This document shows, piece after piece, positions 11,267-23,313 of a stretch of 64,000 nucleotides of DNA. The DNA is from Zanthoxylum bungeanum (lineage: Eukaryota > Streptophyta > Magnoliopsida > Sapindales > Rutaceae): NCBI GenBank assembly GCA_019454045.1, contig SKCR01031868.1, forward strand, positions 62,001-126,000, in the 5' to 3' direction. Positions within the stretch are counted from its first letter, which is position 1, and the number at the start of each line of letters is the position of its first letter. The translations under genes were made by a program, and so were the position numbers. The notes beneath the pieces were generated by a model. The model was given only the letters and a program-made list of their open reading frames with translations. It did no database searches and was not told the origin of the DNA.

Positions 11267-12287
11267 TCACTTAATGTTCATGGCTGCCGCCATGGCACGG
11301 AGCTCCTTCGCTATCTTTGAGAAGGCAGGCCTTGAGATAGGATCTGATGACCAGCACCTTTCCATCAATGATCTCCAGGTCGGTTCACACCAACTTGGGA
11401 TTTCTGGTCGGAGACTGCCCTTTAATATGCCAGCTGAAAACATTCCCAGGAAATGTATAACGTGTGCATGGATCAACCAAAATGACATAGAAATTAGTAA
11501 ACAAGCCAATATTCCACGGCATAATTCTGCTACAAAAAAATGTTAATCTAAGTATTACAAAAATGTTAATCTAAGTATTACTTCCTATGAGTTGCCAAGC
11601 AATAAAATTTTCTTCAAAATTCCAAAATACTATAAATATCATGGTTGAAGAATTTAGATCTTTATCCTCCTGTCCGTTACAGAATTTAGAGGATGAGCCC
11701 TGATGCAACGGTAATGTTACTCCTGTGACCTAGAGATCACAAGTTCGAGTCGCGGAAACGGCCTCTTTGCAGAAAAGTAAGGATAAGGCTGCGTACATAT
11801 TATATCCTCCCCAGAGCCTACAGTGTGGGAAGTCTCATGTGCTGGGCCATCATTTTTATCCTCCTGTCTGTTGCTAGTTCCCAAATACACACATGAGAAG
11901 TTGTCAAACCCCACAGCTAATACTGGGGTCTGGAGCTAACAAAGTTTAGTTCAAAACCAACCGAACAGACTTTCAATCTCTCAAGTCAAAGTAAATAACA
12001 TTGTTTAAAAATTCGGTTGAGGCGGCGACGGCGCGTTGAGGTGGCCGCCTCACACGAAATTTTTTTTTTTTTGAATTTTATTAAATGAAATGACGACGTT
12101 TTGGGGATTTCAAAATGTCGTCGTTTCATTTACAGTATTAAAAAAAAAAAAATTGATTATAGGGTTTTTATATTCTCTCTCGACCTCCTCTGCTATCTCT
12201 CTCGACTTATACTTCTCTCTCTCTCTCGACCTCCTCTGCCCTCTCTCTCTCGGCGACGACAGCGTTTGTGGTAATCTGTTCAGCTTG

Positions 12288-12319
<32 letters not shown>

Positions 12320-15300
12320 TTTTAACTTGTTAATGACCTAAAAAAATCCATTAACGAAACTAGAGAAAAAGATAAACTTATTTTGAAGGCAATATATAAA
12401 GATTTAAGTGCAAGTTCGGGACTAAAATCATATGTGGTGTAAATGCAGTGTAATACTGTAATTACACACTTTAGTGAACTATCCTGTTCTAAGCAGTAAG
12501 CTTCAATTAATTGGCCAAAAATACACACTTCAGTTAACTATCCTGTCGTATTCGTATAGTGGTTTGTCATATGTATTTTAAGTCTGATCTTTTTCAATAT
12601 GCTATAGATGATAGCTTATTTAGGGATTAGTTATCAATAATTGTTTGAACATATTATGAATTATGAAGAAATGAATGTATTTTGGATTTAACATGTTTTT
12701 ATTATTCTTATATTACAATTTAATTATTTTTTTGATTTTCGGATCGAGGCGCCCGCCTCGCCGCTTCAAGGCGCCGCCACGTATTTTTAAACATTGGTAA
12801 ATAATATATGGAAAAGTAGAAAAAAAGATTACAGCTCTCAGATGGCACTGTAAATGACAGAAATCACACAGGAATAGAAGACCAAGAGAGAAATAAAGTT
12901 ATAAGAAGACATTTGCAGAACTTAAATGCCGGACCCATGGGAGTTGAGAATGTGAGCTGAATGACACAACGATTATGGTAAAGATGTCATAATAGTGACA
13001 TTATGTGAGCATCTAAATTAATAACTGATTACAAAACCATTTTAGTTTCAATCTTAAGAGTACCTATTATTTCCTCCGAATGCAAGTCCTCATAAGGTTC
13101 CTCCCCAGTTAGAAGTTCCCACATGACTATTCCAAATGAGTACACATCAATCTACCAAAAAAAAATTTATATAAAAACAGAGATGTGATTGGAACATATT
13201 CACGAAAATAAACATCAATCAAGTGCATTTTACCTTCTCTGTTACTAGGTTGTTCTTACTGTTGAAAAGCTCTGGTGCCATCCATGGTATAGTTCCTCGT
13301 ACTCCTCCGGAGATGAGTGTCTTCTGTTTAATTTTTGATAAGCCCAGATCACCAATCTGATAAAAGGGTGAAATTTCAAAGTATTTGTTGGTTATTTCAA
13401 AGTGAGCAATTAAACCAACAAAGCACACATAGATGGATACTGAGGTTATTGATCAAGCTCTTCAAAAGAATGACAGAGAAATTCAAACCCAAACCACAGA
13501 ATTTTCTTTTGGGTAGATACCTTGCACACTGGTCTTTGAGGATCCCTCATATTCACAAGGAAATTGTGAGATTTGAGGTCGAAGTGGACAATATTCTTCT
13601 CATGCAGATATTCCATACCAAAGGCTGCATCCATTGCTATAATTATCCGCTTCCGACGATCAATTGTTCTGTAAATAGAAACTACACAATATATGAATGA
13701 CAAACACATTCAAACACATTTTGTTGCCTATAAATGAAACAGTCTAAAATCTCATGACAGGGAAAGTGAAACATGTTTGTGTTAGGACCCAAGAGGCAAA
13801 ATAGGAAATAGGGAAGGGTAGATAGGTCACTTTAGTTATTTAGGGTTTACATATAAATTAGGATGTTTGTTTCATTTGGGGCATGCTATCATTTGGTTGA
13901 ATTTGGAATTGGGAATGGGGAGGGGAAACCCTAGGGAGGTTGCCAACACCTCAAGTTGAGCAAGGGCTGGTGGAATCCATTCACCTTCAACTATCCTTAT
14001 TGTTTCAGTTTGATTTTCTTATGAATATAAACATATTTTAGCTTCTGTTTTGTGTGTTTTTGTTCTGAAATTGTTGAGGGATTTTGAGGTTTCTATCAGT
14101 TTGCGACAAGTTAGAGCAAGGTAATATGATGTCAGAATTTGTAAGATGCAGCCTTGATTATCCCCCTTCACAAGTACCAAGTTTTAAGCATATTCTGCTT
14201 AAATGCGCAAAAAGAAAAAGGACACTCGAACTAGATTACACAATAAAATAACAAGACACAATACCGATCTCTCCTTCGAAGAACTTGTTTTAGAGAGCCA
14301 TTAACCATGTATTCTGTAACTGTTGCCAAATTTGTCACAGATCCATCAGTAACCACACCATAGAATGCAACAACATTTGGATGGTGAAGCTGAGCAAGCA
14401 TGTGAGCTTCCCTCCAAAAGTCTGCAACCTGCATGCAAGTGTGTAACAACTAAATGAAAAGATAAAACGCAAGTCAACTTGTACCAAACAGTACTACTGG
14501 TGATTGTTTACATCCCTTTTTGGCAAGCTTGAGGGCTTGGACTTCGATTCCGCCATTATTTTGGACAAAGAGGGGTTCAACTATTTCACAAAGCTTTTAA
14601 CACTTGCCAAGTTAACTAGAGTCGTATTTATATGTTACTAAGTCTTTGATTATAGTTTAGGTATGAATTATCTTCTTTATTTGCATTAGATTAGGTAAGT
14701 AGGTTTACATTATTGTAAATAGGGGTTTTATGTTACTTCTTCAGTTGTCTTTGAATAAATAAAATTCCTCTCCAAAATTTTCCCTCTGGTATTTTGTATT
14801 TGACACTCCTGTTATTGCGCTGTTTGAACTAGAATAACTTATAGTCTCATTTGTTATAAAGTTCACCGAACTTCTATGCTCCACATCAAAAGAACTAGAG
14901 GGGTTCTTTGATTATTTCCCTGGGCTCAACAACGTGAATTATCTCACTTTCATTTCCCACTGCCTAAACGGCTAAACCATTAAGAAAATGCACATCTTCT
15001 CCTTTACAAAAGATTTTAGAATTTCCCACTTATAATCTGTAGTATTTAAAACAGATACACTTACTTACATTTGCTTTGCCTAACTAGAAGGTGGGAATCA
15101 GAAGGTTTCAAGCTTAAGAATAACAAAAACATGAATCAGCAGCCTTACAACAAATTGATCAGCAAATATGGTGTCTATACTCAATACCCATATGAGTCAA
15201 AAGCAACATGTTTTACATCCTTAACAATTGAGTAGTCCATATTATGTTAGAACAATGTAAGATTTGAGAAGAAACCCCTCATTGGAAAAGAGCTTTATAC

Positions 15301-17676
15301 TGACAAAGGAAATTCTAAATCCAAATCTTGCCAGTAAATGCTCCAAATAAGAATAACCATATTATAGGGGTGATTACCAGTCGATCCTCCTCCAGTGAAC
15401 CTTCAGTGAAGCAGCTTGGCTTCATCCTCTTAATGGCAACATCAGAGCCCTTCCATTTTCCAAAGAAAACAGTTCCATATGTACCCGAACCAAGTTCTTT
15501 TATATATTCAAGATCAGAAGTTTTTATGGTCTGCAGAACAGAACAAAATTATAGGATGTTTTCATATTTTACTCAATAATAAAAGACAAACAATTTGCAC
15601 ATGTTTAACAGTCTACCTGCAGCGGTCCAGTAGCTAAATGAGTGACATATGATGCCGGTGTACTGGAAATTCCACCAATTAACTTTGAGCATTCACAAGT
15701 CCTTTTGGACTCAACCTGAGAAAACAGAGTTATAAGTTGGGCGAGCCACGACTTATCTTAATTTAACTAAAATCGTATCTTTATTTAGCATAAATCGCAA
15801 GTAGCTTTTAAGTAAATACCTTTTCTTCAAGACTCATAACAGATAAAAGTTCCTGTTGAAATTCTTCTTGATGCACATCAATTCTTCCTGCAGCTGCATT
15901 ATGCAATGAAGAATTCTGGGGAGGTACTATTTCTTTGGATGATGACAATGAAAGTTTATACAACAGATCCATCGAAGACGCAACTCCACCTTGCAAATTT
16001 TTAGTGCCATTCTTCATGTTGCATCCCGATGATATATTACTTGAATGACCAGATATGTTTGCATTCTCCTCTGAGTCAATTGGAAACTTTTCATTCTCAA
16101 GATCAGAAAGAATGGGTTCGCAACTCATAGGCATTCTATGAAAATTATCACAGAGCGTGTGACATTGAACTTCCTGCTGCTCAAATATGGAGCCAGTCAA
16201 CTGATCCTCCTGTGTGTTCATCACTCTTACAAATGTTGATGGATGGTTAATGGTTGTGTGTGACAGTAAAAATTTATCACCAGTGACATTATATAAGCCA
16301 TGACAAGCTAAATGACTCTCCACCACATTTGAATTCCGATTTCGTGAAATTGCAGGGCCACCTTGTTCTCTAAATTTCTCACCATATTGAACATCAAAAG
16401 TGGAGCTGCCTTTATTGAAGCCAGAACACGTCACACTTACCCCTCCTTCCGAAGCATGCCTAGTAAAACCAGGCCACGGACTCGAAAAATTGGCATCATA
16501 TGATCTCATAGAATGTCCTTGCTTTGAGATGTTTGAGTTCGGCCTGATTCCAAGATAGCATTTTCCCACAGGAATCTTCCCATCCAATCTAACACCTCTA
16601 TGGTTTCCCACTTCAACCAAATTGTTCCTGTGGTTTCTCAGATAATATGGATAAATTTGCTGATATCTAGCATCATTCACACCAAACCTATGGCTGCGAA
16701 GTCCACTCTGACGAGCAACCAAAACCCTGTCACCAACACAGGAAGATTTCACAGAATAACCACTTCCAAACCGCCGATTACTGCAAGATTGTGGTTCCAA
16801 ATGATTATTCATCAATCCACAACTTGCTCCCCATGGCATAATATTTTCCCTATTGAAATTACTAAATGCCATCTCACCAGTGTTCCCAAAATCCTGCTTA
16901 CCACCAAAACTATTACACATCAATATAGTATTGCCACCCCCATTACACAAACCCTGACAAGATTGCCCCATCAAACATTCCACCGAAGCATTTGCTCCAA
17001 CAGCTACACTTCTAACATTCCCATCCCTCGGATTCAACGGCCGCATACGCCCATTCCCCATTCCATTAGTCACATTCACTTGAAAAGGATCATTTTTTAC
17101 CACTGAATCATTTGGCACCGGGCCAAAATCTAAATCAATAAGCGGGCTCTCACAAGATTGTCTAGCCAACGATTGTTGTTTCAATACCTTCTTCCTCAAC
17201 GAATCATCAACAACCCCACCATTGTTATTACTATTGTTATCAAAACTACATTCATCATCATTATCATATAATTCACTACACACAAAAACCCAAAGCCGTG
17301 CGTGCTTACCGTACGACTCAATCTTATCATACTCTTCGACCATGCACCGTACGTCGTCGTCTGAGGCGATCAAAACAAGAGGGGTGTCGTCGTTCGGTTG
17401 CGGGTCGGGGTTGAGGGGGAGCTGGTACTTGAGGGTAAAAGAGTGAACGTTAGGGCAAATATCGGAGATCTTTAAACGAAGCTTGGAGAAAGAGATGGTA
17501 CGGTCGACGGAGATGATGCGAGTCTCGCCGCCAATGTACCGGAGCTTTTTGGAGAACGGTCTTACGCGGAATGCGCCATTGAAGCTGCAAATCAGCTTCA
17601 GTTTTGAGGCGGGTTTATTGCGGAAACGAGATAGCGATTGCGAAGGTTCCTTCATGGAGATACGTTTGCGTAGCAA
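11267..17676 (-). CDS. PB1-domain Raf-like MAPKKK (B4 group), 8 exons
   Basis: A cytosolic Ser/Thr kinase of the plant B4 Raf-like group, whose Arabidopsis members act upstream of SnRK2 in osmotic stress. Coding exons: 17676-15820, 15715-15617, 15530-15378, 14428-14265, 13668-13521, 13356-13234, 13151-13064 and 11433-11267. All have GT-AG borders, and phases close to 932 residues. Exon 1 (619 codons) holds the PB1 domain (about residues 28-130) and a long Ser/Asn-rich linker. The kinase domain starts in exon 3: [29 protein letters not shown] in place of DFG (typical of this group), activation loop [14 protein letters not shown], and the C-terminus MAAAMNIK then stop. A second ATG seven codons in is an alternative start. 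Introns 4 and 7 carry transposon insertions, so expression could be affected although the coding sequence is intact. Confidence 0.93.
11679..11854 (+). mobile_element. Au-like SINE inside kinase intron 7
   Basis: A tRNA-related head with a B-box-like AAGTTCGAGTC at 11741-11751 is followed by the family-diagnostic GGAAACGGCCTCTTTGCAG and AAGGATAAGGCTGCGTACA. The element ends near GTGCTGGGCC. Identical-but-one 18-bp target duplications flank it: TTTATCCTCCTGTCCGTT at 11661-11678 and the variant with TCTGTT at 11855-11872. The Au family assignment is from remembered consensus; the SINE structure and duplication are directly visible. Confidence 0.88.
11999..12796. mobile_element. hAT-like non-autonomous element in kinase intron 7
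   Basis: Termini are CATTGTTTAAAAATTC and, inverted, CAATGTTTAAAAATAC. A perfect 8-bp target duplication, GTAAATAA, flanks it (11991-11998 and 12797-12804), the hAT hallmark. Subterminal GAGGCGG/CCGCCTC clusters sit at both ends. The interior holds a hairpin built on GACGACGTTTTG (12090-12131), pyrimidine CT runs and a long poly-T (12290-12316). It is the same family as 57082-57983, present here in opposite orientation: the segments after CGAGGCG align in reverse complement. No transposase is present. Confidence 0.88.
13773..14130. other. Possible repeat fragment in kinase intron 4
   Basis: This segment of the intron between 13669 and 14264 reads like an old retrotransposon piece (GTGTTAGGACCCAAGAGGC, later TTTCTATCAGTTTGCGACA). 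No terminal pair or target duplication could be fixed. Confidence 0.3.
14541..14815. other. Possible LTR fragment in kinase intron 3
   Basis: A leader-like phrase (TGTAAATAGGGGTTTTATG) followed by an AATAAATAAA signal and CTCTCCAAAATTTTCCCTC is laid out like the R/U5 part of an LTR. Ends are not resolved. The intron runs from 14429 to 15377. Confidence 0.35.
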
Positions 17677-18030
17677 GTGCCAGTATTCTGGTGTCAGCGT
17701 GTTGTTTTTTCTTTTGGTTCTTATAATTTTGGGTTTGGATTTTGGGCTTCGGGTTGAGTTTAATTACAATGCTGCCATCGCTGGGCTCTGTGCTGTTACT
17801 GTTACGTATATCAGGTGCTTTTTCTGTTGCGGGATTGCGCGCTGTTTTATTTATTTATTTATTTTTTTCTATTGGGGTGTAATATTTCTCCTTCATATCG
17901 TATCTAAATTACGATATGAATCTATTTCAGGTTTGATTATATTTTTTATTACTGTTAATTAGACATGTGAGGTAAATATATTAAAATTCACATACGAGTA
18001 TAGGTAAAAAGTTGTGTGTGAACAATGGCC
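17677..18030 (-). promoter_or_regulatory. Upstream region of the Raf-like kinase
   Basis: About 350 bp between the kinase ATG and the start of Mutator-like DNA. It should contain the leader and core promoter. No single TATA box stands out, and the plus-strand open frame across it is an antisense shadow. Confidence 0.4.
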
Positions 18031-18169
18031 ACACAGATGCCCATACTAGGAACGGGCGCTCACTCGAGCGTCCATATTATGAATAGGTGTCCGCGTTAGC
18101 GTGCGCATGTAAAAATTTAAAATTCATATGGTTTATTTTATCTAGTTAAAAATTAAAAATTTATTCATT

Positions 18170-19240
18170 TCGTGTGGATATGCAAGTTCAATGAATTTAG
18201 CTGTACTGAAGATATGGTACAATAAATCATGGATAACTTCAGAAAATGGTTGAATGGATTATCATAATGAAATGACAATTGTGATTGTTATTCCAAATAA
18301 TATTACATTTTATCAGTTAATTGAAAAAGTATATGCGATAAACGACAAAAGTTCAAATGAATACCACATTTCTTTGAATGTGGTTTTTAAATCCGTTTTT
18401 TGGAACAGATGGTCGTGAAGGATTCCCCGTGGATATTACGAGTGATGTAATGGTTGAGATTTTATTGATACTAAATTCTCAAGCGGGAAACCACGACTTG
18501 ACTCTTTTTTATGTGATGACATATCTTGAAATTTTCATAAAGTCTCAATTCATAGCTTCAACAAATAACGTGGTTACTTTTCATGAAAGCCAGAAGTTCG
18601 CACCAACAACATAATCAGAAGCATTTGGTATTTGAGTGGAAAATGGGGGTCCCACTTATTCGCATGTTGACTATTTCAGATAAGAGATGCAAAATTGATT
18701 TTATGATAGAAAGAATATGACCGAGTTGATGACAACTCGACTAACCATTTGGACTCATAAACATAAAGAATGGGAGGAAAACTATTGTGGAGAGCATGAA
18801 TGTGTCGCATGTCTATGATCATCAATATCAGGTTATGAGTGGTGGCATACATGACAAGTTCGTTGATTTACGTGAAATGACATGCAGTTGTTGAGTTTTT
18901 CAGTTAAATAAGCTTATGTGTGCCTATACAATTGCATTTTGTATGTTTCTCGAATTGATCATGTCAACCTATGTTCTCATTTCTACTTAAAAGACTCGTT
19001 ATTACATACATATGAGGAACCTATCATTTCAGTTGGTGACATGACTAGTTGGATCATACTAGATGAAATTTGTACACATATAATATACCCACTAATTGCA
19101 TCAATAACCACAGGTGGGCGTAAAACACTTCGAGTTTCGTCTACAAGTGAAGAGACATCCCGAAGGAATTACCAATGTACGCGATGTCATGAATTTGGAC
19201 ACAATTGCAAGAGATATACCAACCCAATCGAATATGTTTG
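18170..19240 (+). pseudogene. MULE (MuDR-type) transposase relic
   Basis: Only the C-terminal part of a mudrA-like transposase is legible, scattered over frames. There is a region ending FVDLREMTCSC, then a stop and FQLNKLMCAYTIAFC, which corresponds to the SWIM zinc finger (CxC...CxH). Here the final His is replaced by Tyr. Further on, YQCTRCHEFGHNCKRY is a CCHC zinc knuckle whose last Cys is lost. Upstream, 18177-18640 contains broken pieces compatible with the N-terminal half. Multiple stops and shifts mean it is dead. The hAT element at 19260 begins directly after it. Confidence 0.65.
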
Positions 19241-19259
19241 AATTATGTATGATTATGAT

Positions 19260-19980
19260 TAGGGATGACAATTTCGCTCACAAACCCACAAAAACACATC
19301 CGTAATGGGTAGAATTTGGTAAATATTACAGTGGGTTTGATGTAGGTTTGGTAATTTAAAACAAAATCCGCTGCGGGTTTGGTGCGGGTTTGGTAATTAA
19401 ATAAAACCAGCGGATACCCACTGCAGGTATCCGCTACTCGCAAGTTTAATTTTTTTTTATTTTATATCTTTAGGACAACAAAATCTCTCATATAAAAATA
19501 TTCATTAACTTATAATTTTTGAATCGCTATCTCTTAATATTTTTGAATTACTTTTGTCATTGTTCAATAATTTTGATAATATAAATTTAATATAATGAAG
19601 GATATTCAACTAGTGATTTATGAATATAATTGTGATAATATGAATTTGACATTATGTAATAAATTTTTTAAACTTTTATTTATATGTCATAATTCACAAA
19701 CTGTCAAATATTTTTTTTATGTTATGAAAAAGTATCAATGTTTAATTAAAAATATTATATTATTAAGAGCATAAGGAAATTCAATATTTTAAAAACCCGC
19801 AAAAAATCCGCTGGGTACCAGTGCGGGTTTGGTAATTTATTTTTATATGCGGGTGCGAGTTTGGTAATGAAAATTAAAACCTGCAGCGGGTATGGTGCGT
19901 GTTTGGTAATTTATTTACATATGCGGGTACGAGTTTGGTAATGGCAAACCTGCACCAAACCCTACCAATTGTCATCCCTA
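19260..19980. mobile_element. hAT MITE with GCGGGTTTGGTAAT arrays
   Basis: It opens TAGGGATGACAATT and ends with the exact complement AATTGTCATCCCTA. Perfect 8-bp target duplications ATTATGAT flank it (19252-19259 and 19981-19988). Both subterminal regions are packed with copies of GCGGGTTTGGTAATTT (or its TGCGGGTRCGAGTTTGG variant). The interior is AT-rich. There is no transposase. It sits inside the Mutator-like element. Confidence 0.93.
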
Positions 19981-20052
19981 ATTATGATTATGTACGAATA
20001 ACATTTAAATAACTTATCATTAACGAACTTCAAATATCATCGCGTACTGTTT

Positions 20053-22460
20053 TCAAATTATAATATCGCCCAAAAATATATCTGCAACAATCTTATTCCT
20101 AAAGAATGATGCATGACTAGAATCAAATTTAGGAAATTTAGACAGCATAAAATAACTTATATACATAAGCATGAAAACACCACAATCACCACTCCCAGGA
20201 TCTTGTTGCGGCATCCTATGCACTCGTGAAAATTTCCATGACGCGTCATTTTTAAAGTCCGACCTATCGATATAAAATCCGACAAACTCTAACCAGTGTG
20301 GAAGAATATGCTGAAGAAGCGCCATCATATATATAAACTCTTTGGTCTCATTAAGATTCATGTACGAATCCATTGTCCGAAATTACTTTTTTTAAGGAAA
20401 ATTTGTGTACAGACCCAATGATTATTGTTGAGATTAACATGAATGAAAACCTGTAATTAATAACGGAACAATAAGAAAAATTTATTCATTTTAATCAATA
20501 AAGACATGATAATGTCACTCAACTGATCGACATCCTTCCATGGTTTGGATAACGTATTAAATTTCAAGCCATGATAGTAATTTATAAGTGTTTCATTGTA
20601 TTATATTTTTTCATTGTCACCACCTGACAGCTCCCATATAGTCTTCAAGAACCCCTAAAATATAAATATAAAAGATCAGTCAATATATATAAATTTGTTC
20701 ACCTAACTATCATTAAATAAGGTTTCAAAAAATATAACTTACAAAAAATCACGTATCTGTGTGCGGAACTCTTTGCGTTGGGATATTTGAGATGTCGTCT
20801 ACTAAGCAAGCGTAGGTACTCGTTCACATGTTGAGATATATAATCAAATGAAATTTTAATTTAACAGATATGGCAATTATAATCAAATATTTACAATTGT
20901 TGCATACCTCATATGCTAGCCATCCATCTTATTTTTCACCCAATATTACCTTGTAGAATGATGGAACAAAATTCATTGGTCGGTTGACATTAATCACACC
21001 CGCCATCCACTGATTTAACTCTATTATTAATTATAGATCATCAATGTCTCTCATTGGGTCAACGTCAACTTTTGTGCTCTCATCAACAATGTAATTACCA
21101 TTATAATCAAATCTATGCCTTTTAATTCTTGGAAGAACAACAAATGGACTACTAAAAATTGTGGACTTCTTTAGCTGCCTCCCAAATATACTACGACCTT
21201 TTGATCGATTTGTTAGAATCTGTACGCCTTCTAAACACATCACTGGACTAATTATTGGTGTTTCTTCAGGCTTAATTATTGGTGTTTCTTTTGGCCTCAT
21301 TGCTAGTGTTGTTTCAATGGGCCTCACTATTGGTGTTTCTTTAGGCTTAATTGTTGGTGTTTCTTTTGGCCTCATTGCTAGTGTTGTTTCAACGGACCTC
21401 ACTGTTGGTGTTTATTCAAGCTTAATTGTTGGTGTTTCTTTTGGCCTTATTGCTAGTGTTGTTTCATCAGGCCTCACTATTGGTGTTGTCCATGCATGAT
21501 CCCGCATACAATCACATATCATTTCAGCAAATAGTCACATAATATACAAGTAAACATCTATTTAATGTTTTTGCCTCATATGATGGCTCAGAATAAGAAT
21601 GTGTAAATGATAAATTATATGTATTTATAAAATTCATGACATTTTCCCTAAAACATTTTGGCTCAACCATCTCTGCTTCCATTTTATCCAACATTGATTG
21701 CCTAAAATTCTCTCGTTGTTTTGATATTTCATTAACGGATGAGCGAACAGAAGATATATCAAGATCAATGTTATCCAATCTCCTCATAACGTAATCCATA
21801 CGCCATGTTGTCCGCAACTGCAGATGAAAAACGTTAACCATTATAGTTGATGGATTGTTTATAATTAACTTATATATATATATCTTATTTCCTTCATAAT
21901 ATTACATGATCCTTATCATTATGGTTATCACCCTCCGGTACATTTTCATGATCTTCATCCATGACATCAACGGTAAAATATATGTCATTTCTGATAAATC
22001 GCGCAAATTGAAAAATTAAATAATTAACATTTAATTTTTTTCTATATAATGCACCATGATATACAAAAAAATATCAGTACTGACATGTTCTACTCATTGG
22101 AGGATGAAGGTACAATAAGGCTTCACATATGTCTAATACATAGTAGTCTTCTCATATTTTATGGGTCTCAATACTTATTTTATATGTAACTGGAAAATGA
22201 AGAGAACATAATTTAGAAAAATAATTACAAATATTTAACGCTAACTAATCATATGTAAATTAATACATAATCATCATGTTTATTAATTTCCAATAAATGT
22301 CCGAATATGGATTTTTTGAACTCTTCTAATTGTGGAGTAGTCAATAGTAATTTTATTGCTTCCACGACTCTTTTGATACCCTCGAAATCAATTAGAATAT
22401 GATATCCTTAAATCTCATAGGTTGGAACTACTTGTGTCCATACCTATAAAAAAAATTTTA
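20053..22460 (-). pseudogene. DUF1985/ULP1-like (C48) peptidase relic of a MULE
   Basis: Reading the minus strand from 22460 downward: a DUF1985-like block (about 22380-22260, containing EEFKKSIFGHLLEIN), an acidic stretch near 21960, a coiled-coil-like segment (21841-21560, RRLDNIDLDISSVRSSVNEI), a Pro/Lys/Thr repeat region, a segment VNEYLRLLSRRHLKYP near 20830-20790, and the C48 catalytic end at 20373-20053. The last carries MPQQDPGSGDCGVFMLMYI, with the nucleophilic Cys and oxyanion Gln of SUMO-type peptidases. The His-bearing HWVL segment expected around 20560 is not legible, and stops interrupt there. I therefore call it degenerate. ULP-like genes of this type travel with MULEs and are not ordinary host deSUMOylases. 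Confidence 0.65.
21281..21490 (-). repeat. 75-bp tandem repeat coding a 25-residue unit
   Basis: GGTGTTTCTTTTGGCCTCAT recurs at 21281, 21356 and 21431, an exact 75-bp period of nearly three units with few differences. In the minus frame each unit reads as alternating RPKETP / IKP / ETTLAM phrases. The period is a multiple of three, which suggests the array expanded while the frame was translated. Confidence 0.88.
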
Positions 22461-22666
22461 AGAAAAAATATTATCATGTCTACAAAACCACTCTAATGAC
22501 ATGAGTCGTCCCGCGTTCGCGCGGATGTCCAATTATATGTGCATGCGTCTGAGGCTCCCCTTGCATCCTACTAGATGCAGTGGGCGTCCGAGCGGACACC
22601 CGAGATATACAGCAGGCATCCGTGGAAGCCCCTTGCATCTCAAGCGTCTGCTCGGCCCGCTGCATC

Positions 22667-23313
22667 TAGACCCGGCCAAGGTTCCGGTTTGGAGCCGGAA
22701 CCGAACCGGTTGGAACCGGACGGTTCCGATTCCAACCGGTTCCGGAACCGAACCGGAACCTGACCAGTTCGGTTATGGTTCTTACCCTGACCGAACCGGT
22801 TGGAACCGCTGGAACCGAATGGTTCCAGCGGTTCCAACCGGAACCGGAAGTTAAAAAAAAAAATTTATTTTCTTGGAACCGTAAGGTTTCACAAGTAAAT
22901 CTCAATTTTTTTTATTAATAATAATTACTTAATGAGGTTTAAAATTGCATTACTAAAACATGAATGTCCACATCCTTTTTATAACCAACTCTTGGTTATT
23001 GACTTCTTTATATAAGCGATGTGGGACACAATAGCAAAGTAACAAATATCCCACATCGCTTATATAAAGAAAGTATTAGCCAATAGTTGACTATAAAAAA
23101 ATATTATATGTTAAAAGAATTTTATAAAAAAAAAAATTTTATAAAAATGATGTGATAGTATGAAAAAACATTACGATTATAGAATTTTTTTCTATTTTTT
23201 AAAATTTATTATTAAAAAAAAAAAAAACCAAATCGGAAGGGGAACCGTAAACCGAACCGGAACCGACCGGTTCGGTTCCGGTTCCACACTTGTGGAACCG
23301 GCGGCCAGGTCTA
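22667..23313. mobile_element. hAT MITE with GGAACCG arrays
   Basis: The ends are TAGACCCGGCC and, inverted, TAGACCTGGCC. Perfect 8-bp duplications GCTGCATC flank it (22659-22666 and 23314-23321). The left 190 bp and right 90 bp are dense arrays of GGAACCG/CGGTTCC. In between lie poly-A/T runs and a 24-bp inverted pair carrying promoter-like motifs. The open frames across the GGAACC array are a by-product of the short repeat and are not genes. Confidence 0.92.
23001..23073. promoter_or_regulatory. Divergent snRNA-type USE motifs in a hAT MITE
   Basis: Two inverted arms, GACTTCTTTATATAAGCGAT then GTGGGA (23001-23026) and its complement (23049-23073), each contain the plant snRNA upstream element core (CCCACATCG) beside a TTATATAA box. 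In true U-snRNA genes these boxes are some 30 bp apart; here they almost touch. Only the motif pair is certain. Promoter activity is inference. Confidence 0.5.

Noticed and set aside
10917..11546. 209-codon plus-strand open frame
   Set aside because: It is antisense to the last exon and 3' UTR of the Raf-like kinase and has no family features.
16600..17962. Plus-strand open frames over the PB1 exon
   Set aside because: Mirror frames of the 619-codon kinase exon.
22501..22905. Pro/Gly/Asn-rich small proteins in several frames
   Set aside because: They arise from the GGAACCG array of a hAT MITE.
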